Assembly (NCBI GenBank): GCA_028701415.1
Contig: JAQVQU010000095.1
Coordinates: 1 to 5,226 of the forward strand
From: Clostridia bacterium
Lineage (GTDB): Bacteria; Bacillota; Clostridia; Christensenellales; DTU072
Reading direction: 5' to 3'
DNA length: 5,226 nt
A program made the position numbers and the translations under genes. A model generated the notes under the pieces. That model was not told where the DNA came from and made no database searches. It saw only the letters and a list, made by a program, of their open reading frames with translations. Of the stretch, positions 1 through 5,226 are shown one piece after another (positions within the stretch are counted from its first letter, which is position 1; each line of letters starts with the position of its first letter).

Positions 1-104
1 TAAAACATAAAATCTATTTGGCTCTCGTAACAAGAAGTTGGGCTTGGGAAATTTCCAAAGTTAATTGTGCCTTGGTGCTATCATATATTATATCTAATTA
101 TTAG

Positions 105-135
105 AATTATATTGACAAATTGTGTCAATATTATT
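105..135. promoter_or_regulatory. Inverted-repeat operator candidate of the AbiE operon
   Basis: The arms 109-117 (ATATTGACA) and 123-131 (TGTCAATAT) are perfect reverse complements around a 5-base spacer. Allowing one mismatch pair (108/132), the dyad extends to 105-117 and 123-135. It covers the whole -35 box and most of the promoter spacer, so a bound dimer would block RNA polymerase. AbiEi-family antitoxins are known to repress their own operon by binding inverted repeats in the promoter. Assigning this dyad to the AbiEi protein encoded directly downstream is inference. Confidence 0.65.
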
Positions 136-140
136 AAAAT
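112..140 (+). promoter_or_regulatory. Sigma70-type promoter of the AbiE operon
   Basis: The -35 hexamer TTGACA (112-117) matches consensus exactly. It is followed by a 17-base spacer and the -10 hexamer TAAAAT (135-140), five of six consensus bases. Transcription should start near 147, leaving a leader of about 25 bases before the ATG at 172. This placement argues against the in-frame GTG at 67, which would lie upstream of the promoter. Confidence 0.75.
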
Positions 141-171
141 ATTGGTATTAAAGATTAATTGGACGCGTATT

Positions 172-798
172 ATGGATTGGATAAAAGATCTTAAAGATGA
201 ATTTGGGGAAAATGAGCCCATTACTTTCGAAGAAATATGGGGTGTTTTAGCAAACTATTCAATCCAACGTGTTTACCAATTATTAGACAAAGCTATTAAG
301 GAAAACTTGATTGTTCGTTTTGAAAATGGTATTTATTATATCCCAACAAAAACTATTTTTGGTTTATCGAAGATTTCTCCAGAAAAGGTTCTATATCGAA
401 AGTACATATCGAATAACAGGGAAATCTTTGGATATTACTCTGGATTGGCTCTTAAAAACATATATAATCTTACCTCTCAGGTTCCAAATACGATTGAAAT
501 AGTAACAAATAAAGAGGCATCAAGGGTAAGGGAAATTTATGTTGGGAAACAATTAGTTCGCTTGCGCAAGTCAAGAATTCCAATTAATAGAGAGAACGTT
601 AAATATTTGTCCTTGCTTGACTTGTTTACTCGCTTTAATTTAAAAGAATTATCTGACTATGAGAATAAAATCCTAAAAAATATAATCCAGGAAAATCGAT
701 TAACATTTAGAGATTTGATTAAATACTCTTATGCTTACCCTGCTAAAACAATAAAGAATCTTATGACAAGCGAGTTAAACAATGCTTTTGCACAATAA
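172..798 (+). CDS. abiEi: AbiEi-family antitoxin / transcriptional repressor, type IV TA system
   Basis: This 208-residue protein looks like the antitoxin and autorepressor of an AbiE module. Residues 1-58 fit a winged helix-turn-helix, ending in the wing-like stretch 'RFENGIYYIP' (49-58). The central part carries the family signature 'GYYSGLALKN' (87-96), then 'TSQVPNTIEIVTN' (101-113) and a basic run around 129-140. The C-terminal half is helical, as in AbiEi antitoxins. In known AbiE systems AbiEi counters the toxin without forming a stable complex with it and represses the operon through promoter inverted repeats. The ATG at 172 is preferred because the promoter lies at 112-140; an in-frame GTG at 67 would add 35 low-complexity hydrophobic residues and precede the promoter. 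Only a weak GGA (161-163) serves as ribosome binding site. The 3' end overlaps the toxin gene by 17 bases. I am confident of the family; the exact antitoxin subfamily is uncertain. Confidence 0.85.
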   Translation: MDWIKDLKDEFGENEPITFEEIWGVLANYSIQRVYQLLDKAIKENLIVRFENGIYYIPTKTIFGLSKISPEKVLYRKYISNNREIFGYYSGLALKNIYNLTSQVPNTIEIVTNKEASRVREIYVGKQLVRLRKSRIPINRENVKYLSLLDLFTRFNLKELSDYENKILKNIIQENRLTFRDLIKYSYAYPAKTIKNLMTSELNNAFAQ

Positions 799-1687
799 TA
801 AAGAATTATTTGAACAAATTATTCTTCAAATTTCTGACAATACTGGAATTCGTCCTGATATTGTTGAAAAAGACTATTTTGTTACAATACTTTTAAAGGA
901 TTTGACCGTCGCTCTTCCTCATCTAGTTTTTAAGGGAGGAACTTCTCTTTCGAAGTGTTATAAGGCTATTAACCGCTTTTCGGAAGACATTGATATTTCT
1001 TTGGAAGAGAATTGTTCTTCCCAAAGCCAAAGACAAAAAGTAAAAGAGTCTATAATTAAATCATGCGAAAGCTTAAAACTTGAAATTTTAAATTTAGCTC
1101 AGACAAAAAGTAAAAGGGACTTTAATAGATATATTATCGATTATCCCTCAAACTTTTCCCAACATAGCATTAAAAAATATCTTTTCATTGAATCATCCTT
1201 TTTTTTGAAATCCTTCCCTACTGAAATTCGGGAAGCAACCAGTATCCTATATGACTTCTTATTCACTAATGGCTTTTTCAAAATAATTGAAGATTATGAA
1301 CTAAACCCTTATAAAATCAGGGTTTTATCCATGGAAAGAACCTTTATAGACAAGGTATTTGCCCTTTGCGACTATTATATTTCTGGAAGGATTCAAGAAC
1401 ATTCGAGGCATTTATATGATATTTATAAGCTCTATCCATTAATAGAAAAAGGCAACTTTCTTGTATCTCTTATTTCAGATACTCGCCGAGTTCGTCAAGG
1501 TAAGTCTTTTTGCCCATCTGCAGAACAAGGGCAAGATATTAATGATTTACTTTCAAAAATATTGTCTGAGAAAACATATAAAAGCGACTATGAATTAATC
1601 ACCAAAGATTTACTGTTTGAGTCTGTCTCATACGATAAAACCGTTGAAACTTTATTAGAAATAATTAAATCTGAAATCTTTTGTTAG
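782..1687 (+). CDS. abiEii: AbiEii/AbiGii-family nucleotidyltransferase toxin, type IV TA system
   Basis: This 301-residue protein has the DNA-polymerase-beta-like nucleotidyltransferase motifs of the AbiEii/AbiGii toxin family, and its length is typical. In order these are 'EKDYFVTILLKDL' (29-41), the nucleotide-binding motif 'KGGTSLSK' (51-58), the metal-binding 'RFSEDIDIS' (65-73, with D69 and D71), 'ERTFIDKVFAL' (185-195, with K191) and 'SRHLYDIYKL' (208-217, with D213). All expected catalytic residues appear present, so the toxin is probably active. Family members are cytoplasmic and growth-inhibiting; some transfer nucleotides to tRNA ends, and AbiE stops phage spread through abortive infection. 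The target of this copy cannot be read from sequence. The ATG lies inside the antitoxin gene (17-base overlap) with only a weak ribosome binding site, which suggests translational coupling. GC is about 28-30% on sampled lines, lower than the hydrolase genes. Confidence 0.9.
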   Translation: MLLHNNKELFEQIILQISDNTGIRPDIVEKDYFVTILLKDLTVALPHLVFKGGTSLSKCYKAINRFSEDIDISLEENCSSQSQRQKVKESIIKSCESLKLEILNLAQTKSKRDFNRYIIDYPSNFSQHSIKKYLFIESSFFLKSFPTEIREATSILYDFLFTNGFFKIIEDYELNPYKIRVLSMERTFIDKVFALCDYYISGRIQEHSRHLYDIYKLYPLIEKGNFLVSLISDTRRVRQGKSFCPSAEQGQDINDLLSKILSEKTYKSDYELITKDLLFESVSYDKTVETLLEIIKSEIFC

Positions 1688-1791
1688 CTTTTTCATCCCT
1701 CATTACATATTATGTTCATCATCTATAAGGTCTGTTTTTTAAGTTTACGAGGAAATAATGGAGAAATATTAGATATATATAGTCTGTAATT

Positions 1792-2772
1792 TTATACGTT
1801 ATTCTCCCAAAAGCTTATAGCCCGGGGAATCCAATCTTCTGCGGCAGTGCCTTCGTTGATGCCCGTTCCATGGTTTACATCCTTAACAAGATAATACTCA
1901 TAAGGGATGTTGTTTTTTTCTAGTTCTTCAACAAGTTGGTCAGAGTTTTTGTAGTGAGGGACTAATTGATCTCTTTTACCATGCATAATAAAGGTGCTTG
2001 GATAGTCGGAAGTGATATGAGTATATACTTTCATAGTTTCTATATCAGCCTTAGATGGGTTCTTGTATAAAAAGGCATTGTGTCCTCTTGCGGCAAGAAC
2101 CTTGAAAAGAATTGCATCGAAAACATTCCAGGATGAAATGCTTGGGTTAACCCAGGGATAACCCATAAAGATGGCTCCTGGCTTGGTTATGCCTTCATAA
2201 TTTTTATATCCGTATTCGTCCGATCCAAATAATCCTACCAAATTTCCTCCAGCAGAATATCCACATATAGCATAGTCTTCACTCTCTACGTTAAATGTGT
2301 CCGCATTTTCCGTTATATACTTAACCGCTCGGGCAAGATCGTCAAGTGGCTTTCTCTCGTTTGCAGCTTCCCCTACCCTATACACTAAAGCAAAAGCTGT
2401 GTAGCCCTCTTCATTTACCTTGGCAGCTGTAGAATAACCTTCGTTTTCAAGTGCGCACCAAACATAAGCTCCTCCCGGGCAGACAAGAACATATTTAGTT
2501 TTTTCGTTTGAAGGGGCTGGGAAATAATATAACTTTACCCCTTCTAAATCGGAGTTTGCTGATATTTCTTCTGCAGTATAAATATTGAATTCTGAAGGGA
2601 TGCCCGAAGATTTAATCTCCTCGTATCTTGCCTCTCCGTATTCCTTTCCGTTCGCAGCCTTGCTTTGGAGTCCCATGTGTATATATCCTACAGCCGTCAT
2701 TACTCCACAAACTAAAAGATAAAGAACAACTACACTCGCAAGAGATATTCCCACCCATTTTAAAGCATTCAT
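1792..2772 (-). CDS. Membrane-anchored alpha/beta-hydrolase (esterase/lipase-like)
   Basis: This 326-residue protein has one N-terminal hydrophobic segment (about residues 6-29, after a lysine) that fits a signal anchor, leaving the catalytic domain outside the membrane. A lipoprotein reading (LLVC ending at Cys22) is less likely because valine is unusual before the cysteine. The fold shows an oxyanion-hole turn 'CPGGAY' (98-103), the nucleophile elbow 'GYSAGG' (171-176, Ser173), the acid in 'HGKRDQLVP' (Asp268) and the base in 'DVNHGTG' (His301), so the triad is complete. Relatives hydrolyse carboxyl esters or deacetylate sugars; the substrate cannot be assigned. The ATG at 2772 is preferred over the TTG one codon earlier because GGTGAGG (2786-2780) then sits 7 bases away. 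Its 3' end converges on the AbiE operon. Confidence is high for the fold and low for the specific function. Confidence 0.85.
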   Translation of the reverse strand: MNALKWVGISLASVVVLYLLVCGVMTAVGYIHMGLQSKAANGKEYGEARYEEIKSSGIPSEFNIYTAEEISANSDLEGVKLYYFPAPSNEKTKYVLVCPGGAYVWCALENEGYSTAAKVNEEGYTAFALVYRVGEAANERKPLDDLARAVKYITENADTFNVESEDYAICGYSAGGNLVGLFGSDEYGYKNYEGITKPGAIFMGYPWVNPSISSWNVFDAILFKVLAARGHNAFLYKNPSKADIETMKVYTHITSDYPSTFIMHGKRDQLVPHYKNSDQLVEELEKNNIPYEYYLVKDVNHGTGINEGTAAEDWIPRAISFWENNV

Positions 2773-2779
2773 CAAAAAA

Positions 2780-2786
2780 CCTCACC
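2780..2786 (-). promoter_or_regulatory. Ribosome binding site deciding the start of the anchored hydrolase
   Basis: Read on the minus strand this is GGTGAGG, a strong Shine-Dalgarno match. It leaves 7 bases to the ATG at 2772 but only 4 to the in-frame TTG at 2775, so the ATG is chosen. Confidence 0.7.
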
Positions 2787-2795
2787 CGTAACCAC

Positions 2796-2812
2796 TCTCC
2801 CAAATAGGGAGA
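2796..2812 (-). repeat. Short inverted repeat in the leader of the anchored hydrolase
   Basis: TCTCCC (2796-2801) and GGGAGA (2807-2812) are perfect 6-base arms around a 5-base loop. The hairpin lies just upstream of the ribosome binding site at 2786-2780. It has no T-run after it in either direction, so it is not a terminator. It could be an operator or a leader hairpin that shields or stabilises the start region. Confidence 0.4.
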
Positions 2813-2827
2813 TAAATATACACATAA

Positions 2828-2836
2828 TATATACCA
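2828..2836 (-). promoter_or_regulatory. Possible extended -10 element upstream of the anchored hydrolase
   Basis: On the minus strand TGGTATATA (2836-2828) fits an extended -10 element (TG, one base, then a TATAAT-like hexamer). No good -35 hexamer is seen at the proper distance. The region is so AT-rich that this could be chance. If real, transcription would start near 2821 and the leader would include the hairpin at 2796-2812. Confidence 0.25.
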
Positions 2837-2870
2837 AAAAAATAAAAGATAAAAGGAAATGGATAAATTT

Positions 2871-2915
2871 GCGCTAACTTCGGATGAGTCTCCCGATACT
2901 CGTGAACTTCGAAAG
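2871..2915. repeat. GC-rich island with internal repeats in an AT-rich spacer
   Basis: This 45-base stretch has 23 G/C bases, about 51%, while the flanks are clearly AT-richer. It holds a direct repeat AACTTCG (2876-2882 and 2905-2911) and short dyads: GAGT 2886-2889 with ACTC 2898-2901, and TCGG 2880-2883 with CCGA 2893-2896. On the minus strand the surrounding frame is open for 46 codons (2922-2785) without a usual start codon. The pattern suggests a dispersed intergenic repeat or remnant of coding DNA. The rest of the spacer 2773-3015 is simple AT-rich sequence. Confidence 0.35.
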
Positions 2916-3015
2916 TAAGTAACTAGGTGAAATTTAGTGTGGAATTTATGTTCTCACTATAATTTTCTAAAAATAGTTTTAAATATTACGATTAAAAAAT
3001 ACTGTGTTTACTTAT

Positions 3016-3951
3016 CTATTTTGCTGTCCGGGTTAAGTCGCGAATCTTATTCACCCGATACTTTAGAATCAATTGTGTAAAAGGATTTTTAAACTCAAGT
3101 TCAAAGCCATGGTAGGATCCTTCTATTATATTAAGTTCAGATTTTACACCTGCTTTAACCAGCTTTTCATGGTACAGAATTCCATCATCTCGTAGGCAGT
3201 CAATACCCTGGGGCTCAATGTATGCCTCTGGCAGATTTTCGTGTGAGGCTGCATGCAACGGGGAAGCATAGTCTATTTTTTGGGGTACCTTACCTCCAAA
3301 ATATGTATCCCACATTTGAATATTATTATTTGTTGACCAAGTACAATCGGGGAAGAGCTTGAAGCTTTCACCCTGCATTAAATAATCCGTTACCGGATAT
3401 ATTAGCATCTGGAATGCGAGTTTAAATTCACCTCTATCACGAGCCATAAGGCATACTGCAGAGGCAAGACACCCTCCTGCACTATCTCCATATACTCCTA
3501 GCTTATCCGCCTTAACCCCATATTTATCTGGGTTTAAAGCGAGTTCTTTTGTCACGCTATAGCAATCCTCAACTGGGATCGGAAATTTGTGCTTAAAAGA
3601 GGTTCTGTACTCGGGCATAAATACTTTGCATCTAAGATTCTCAGCTAAGTATCCGGCTACCATCATACAAACAGGGTTGGTTCCTATATAAAAACCACCA
3701 CCGTGAAAATATACTATAGTTGGGGCATTTTCATCAAGGTTGTCCGCAGAAAATACTATGCAATTAATCGGATTGTTATTTTCTCCTGGAAGGATTATTG
3801 TTTCCTTTGTTGTGTTCTTTCTAGCTGGCATGTTTCTTGCAATAACCGGCCCGAACTTGTAATATGCTTTTAAAATGGGATTGTCAATTTTAAATTTAGC
3901 CATGTTTAGATATGGCCCTTTTAACTTATCTGTGTATCCGTAATCTTTCAT
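3016..3951 (-). CDS. Alpha/beta-hydrolase of the hormone-sensitive-lipase (type IV esterase) family
   Basis: This 311-residue protein has the full signature of the bacterial HSL family. The oxyanion-hole motif 'HGGGF' is at 83-87, the nucleophile elbow 'GDSAGG' at 155-160 (Ser157), the acid in 'GIDCLRDDG' at Asp251 and the base in 'GSYHGFE' at His281. Members are usually cytoplasmic carboxylesterases acting on short- or medium-chain esters; the natural substrate here is unknown. I see no signal peptide or membrane segment. Length is normal (about 300-320). The ATG at 3951 is well supported by AGGGGAG (3965-3959) 7 bases upstream. A likely promoter lies at 4071-4042. The next minus-strand gene, also a hydrolase, begins 243 bases after the stop codon. 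The two share only the general fold and differ in their oxyanion motifs, so they are not obviously a recent duplication. Confidence 0.9.
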   Translation of the reverse strand: MKDYGYTDKLKGPYLNMAKFKIDNPILKAYYKFGPVIARNMPARKNTTKETIILPGENNNPINCIVFSADNLDENAPTIVYFHGGGFYIGTNPVCMMVAGYLAENLRCKVFMPEYRTSFKHKFPIPVEDCYSVTKELALNPDKYGVKADKLGVYGDSAGGCLASAVCLMARDRGEFKLAFQMLIYPVTDYLMQGESFKLFPDCTWSTNNNIQMWDTYFGGKVPQKIDYASPLHAASHENLPEAYIEPQGIDCLRDDGILYHEKLVKAGVKSELNIIEGSYHGFELEFKNPFTQLILKYRVNKIRDLTRTAK

Positions 3952-3958
3952 TAAATCA

Positions 3959-3965
3959 CTCCCCT
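3959..3965 (-). promoter_or_regulatory. Ribosome binding site of the HSL-family esterase
   Basis: The minus strand reads AGGGGAG, with 7 bases to the ATG at 3951. This is a strong Shine-Dalgarno site and fixes the start. Confidence 0.7.
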
Positions 3966-3978
3966 ATAAAAATATATA

Positions 3979-4200
3979 CTAGTGTTTTTGATTGGTGCTT
4001 GTGGCGGTAGCCTTTAAAAATCGCTCACCTATCAAAGGTATATTATACGCTATTTGAGAAAGAATCGTTAAGAGGATATTACAGCGCTTAATATATGGCT
4101 TGGTTTCTTCACATTTTTCGTATTTGACAAATGAAACAATAACTGGGACTTTCTATCTGGAAAGTGGGTGGTTCGCCTCAAAAGGCTTGAATGTGTTCAT
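3979..4200 (-). pseudogene. Possible small interrupted coding sequence (unknown)
   Basis: Read from the ATG at 4200, this frame runs 73 codons to a TAG at 3981-3979, broken only by one TAG at codon 16 (4155-4153). The first part reads MNTFKPFEANHPLSR. The 57 codons after the internal stop have a mixed, protein-like composition, with segments such as 'KVPVIVSFVKYEKCEETKPY' and 'ILSQIAYNIPLIGERF', rather than the K/N/I-rich pattern of random AT-rich DNA. There is no good ribosome binding site; the nearest, AGGGGGA, lies about 20 bases upstream. A likely promoter for the next gene lies inside the frame. I do not recognise the product. Either a decayed small gene or an intergenic repeat that happens to be open fits; chance is also possible. 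Confidence 0.3.
4042..4071 (-). promoter_or_regulatory. Likely promoter of the HSL-family esterase
   Basis: On the minus strand a perfect -10 hexamer TATAAT (4047-4042) follows TTAACG (4071-4066, four of six -35 bases) after an 18-base spacer. Transcription would start near 4035 and give a leader of about 84 bases. The leader begins with a small dyad (ACCT 4027-4030 with AGGT 4036-4039). The -10 match is good; the -35 is mediocre. Confidence 0.45.
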
Positions 4201-4240
4201 TAATAATTTTCTTATTAGGATCCCCCTTTCTTTTTTTTGA

Positions 4241-4453
4241 CTATCCTCTCTCTTTTTCACTTGACCAACAATTTAGACAGTGTAAACCCTTGAAGACAAC
4301 TATTGGCAATAATGTCATGCACCATGAAAATTCATAGTGAACTCCTGGGAGATTATTCTTTTCTTTCTCCTTTTTTTTTGTTTGATAGTTTTCTTTTCCT
4401 AATATCTTTTTCCTTCTCAATAAAACATTCGAGGTAAATGAGAAAAAATGTTT
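4241..4453 (-). other. Start-less 70-codon open frame in the intergenic gap (possible coding remnant)
   Basis: Between a TAA at 4456-4454 and a TAG at 4243-4241 the minus strand is open for 70 codons. The first half is lysine-rich because of A-tracts, one of 9 bases at 4371-4379. The second half is less biased, with segments such as 'PGVHYEFSWCMTLLPIVVFK' followed by 'GLHCLNCW'. No ATG with a ribosome binding site sits near its beginning; the only ATG lies well inside. A good Shine-Dalgarno-like AGGAG (4345-4341) precedes an ATG in another frame (4335), but that reading stops after six codons. I find no recognisable product. It may be degraded coding DNA or a dispersed repeat. Together with the frame at 3979-4200 and the promoter at 4042-4071, this is what the 522-base gap 3952-4473 holds. 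Confidence 0.25.
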
Positions 4454-4473
4454 TTAAAAAGTCGATGTTTGAA

Positions 4474-5181
4474 CTATTTTCTAAGGCTGTTAAGCAGAGA
4501 GATATCTGTATCATTTTTATTTAAATATATCTCATCTCCGCTTCCAAAACGCAGATAAAATTTATCCCCCTCCTCTGACACGGAAACAAGAAAGGAAAGA
4601 CTGATCCTGTCTACTCCCTCCCAAAAATCACTGCCAACTAAAGAAAATACTCGCTTTATTACTATAAGTTCACTTTGCTTATATATAACTACACGTATTT
4701 CCTGGTGGGAGGAATATCCTCTTTCATAAGTTGAACGATAACCAGATAAAGGCATCTCAGAATTGCCTGATCCCGTTCCAAGGATTCTTTCCCGTTTTAG
4801 GTTTCTCTCCTCGAAAAGATATTGCTTTTGAGTTTCTGTTACTCTATTTATATACTCTCTAATAAATGTAGCGGAAGGACGAAGAAGGTAGTAAAGTATT
4901 TTTAAAAATACCGGAATCAGTAGCATCGCTGGCCCGATTATGGACGTCAACATAAGCCCATTGTAATAGAAATCACTCGGGTAGTCCCTGTTCTGGAGAT
5001 AAAAATACATAATGGAAACTATTGGAGCTATGGACAAAAGGAGATAAAATCCAAAATCATTCGTTTTGCAAAAATAGGCATAAGCTTTCTTCTCAGGGTT
5101 ATTCGATACCGCCTTAAAAAAAGGATAGCCCCTGAAAGGGAGGAGGAAGTTTGGTTTGTTAAATCTTGTTATACTACTCAT
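4474..5181 (-). CDS. Two-TM membrane protein of unknown function
   Basis: I do not recognise this 235-residue protein. After about 42 polar and basic N-terminal residues there are two hydrophobic segments, roughly 43-62 and 74-100, joined by a short polar loop (NRDYPSD). Residues 101-160 are charged and partly helical, with a glycine/serine-rich stretch (135-150). The last 75 residues alternate hydrophobic and polar positions in a beta-strand-like way ('EIRVVIYKQSELIVIKRVF', then 'KFYLRFGSGDEIYL'), which would fit a small cytoplasmic beta-barrel or PH-like domain. By the positive-inside rule both ends face the cytoplasm. A tail-domain sensor or scaffold fits this layout but nothing identifies one. 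The ATG at 5181 has only a weak ribosome binding site (GG about 10 bases upstream). A TAAAAT (5213-5208) could be its -10, with the -35 beyond the window. Coding potential is good; function is unknown. Confidence 0.7.
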   Translation of the reverse strand: MSSITRFNKPNFLLPFRGYPFFKAVSNNPEKKAYAYFCKTNDFGFYLLLSIAPIVSIMYFYLQNRDYPSDFYYNGLMLTSIIGPAMLLIPVFLKILYYLLRPSATFIREYINRVTETQKQYLFEERNLKRERILGTGSGNSEMPLSGYRSTYERGYSSHQEIRVVIYKQSELIVIKRVFSLVGSDFWEGVDRISLSFLVSVSEEGDKFYLRFGSGDEIYLNKNDTDISLLNSLRK

Positions 5182-5226
5182 AATATTACCGTTTGGACAA
5201 TTCTCATATTTTAAGAAATTATCATA

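Noticed and set aside
3..104. Open frame entering from the left edge and ending at TAG 102-104, possible end of an upstream gene
   Set aside because: Only 33 codons are visible, no family is recognisable, and the end runs into the regulatory region; not enough to call a gene.
67..171. N-terminal extension of the AbiEi protein starting at a GTG
   Set aside because: The 35 extra residues are low-complexity and hydrophobic, and the promoter at 112-140 with its operator lies inside this stretch.
311..502. 63-codon plus-strand frame inside the AbiEi gene
   Set aside because: Overlaps a well-supported gene in another frame and has no recognisable content.
1758..1772. Four-codon mini-frame (ATG GAG AAA TAT TAG) after a GAGG motif
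   Set aside because: Too short and with no gene downstream on the plus strand that it could control.
2612..2803. 63-codon minus-strand frame over the start of the anchored hydrolase
   Set aside because: Covers the hydrolase's anchor and ribosome binding site in another frame; no support of its own.
4124..4156. Plus-strand TTGACA (4124-4129) as a promoter
   Set aside because: No -10-like hexamer at a 16-18 base spacing and no plus-strand gene downstream.
4148..4186. Two adjacent small hairpins (ACTTTC/GAAAGT and GCCT/AGGC) as a riboswitch or small RNA
   Set aside because: Short stems, no match to any riboswitch consensus I know, and they lie in the possible pseudogene.
4347..4379. Plus-strand terminator-like hairpin (GGAGA 4348-4352, TCTCC 4366-4370) followed by nine T
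   Set aside because: Only a 5-base stem with a 13-base loop, and there is no plus-strand gene upstream for it to terminate.
4422..4454. AAAACATT/AATGTTTT inverted repeat (4422-4429 and 4447-4454) as a terminator of the membrane-protein gene
   Set aside because: The stem is almost all A/T with a 17-base loop, too weak for a terminator claim.

Overview
This 5.2-kb window comes from a low-GC bacterium. Hand counts on sampled 60-base lines give roughly 25-38% GC in the left-hand gene pair and about 40-47% in the right-hand genes. Clear Shine-Dalgarno sites and a near-consensus sigma70-type promoter point to Bacteria. A Firmicute is possible, and so is a treponeme-like spirochaete, because the intergenic stretches have a repeat-like look I loosely associate with oral treponemes. 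That is an impression from memory, so the taxon is left open.

Left part (1-1791): a two-gene plus-strand operon encodes an AbiE-type (type IV) toxin-antitoxin / abortive-infection module. The antitoxin-repressor gene (AbiEi family, 172-798) overlaps the nucleotidyltransferase toxin gene (AbiEii family, 782-1687) by 17 bases. A TTGACA-17-TAAAAT promoter (112-140) sits just upstream. Its -35 box lies inside an inverted repeat (core 109-131), the natural candidate for the autoregulatory operator. The lower GC of this pair than of its neighbours suggests it was acquired as a cassette.

Right part (1792-5226): three minus-strand genes are each separated by a long AT-rich spacer. From right to left they are a two-TM membrane protein of unknown function (5181-4474), a hormone-sensitive-lipase-type esterase (3951-3016) and a membrane-anchored alpha/beta-hydrolase (2772-1792). 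Both hydrolases keep a complete Ser-Asp-His triad. They probably form separate transcription units, since each has its own strong ribosome binding site and a gap of more than 200 bases upstream. The anchored hydrolase converges on the AbiE operon, with only 104 bases between the stop codons and no clear terminator.

The spacers are not empty. The 522-base gap 3952-4473 holds a probable promoter for the esterase and two start-less or interrupted protein-like open frames that look like decayed coding or dispersed-repeat DNA. The gap 2773-3015 holds a 45-base GC-rich island with internal repeats. I see no RNA gene, CRISPR array or intact mobile element. The AbiE module is the main defence-related content and belongs to a known family; nothing here clearly amounts to a new system.
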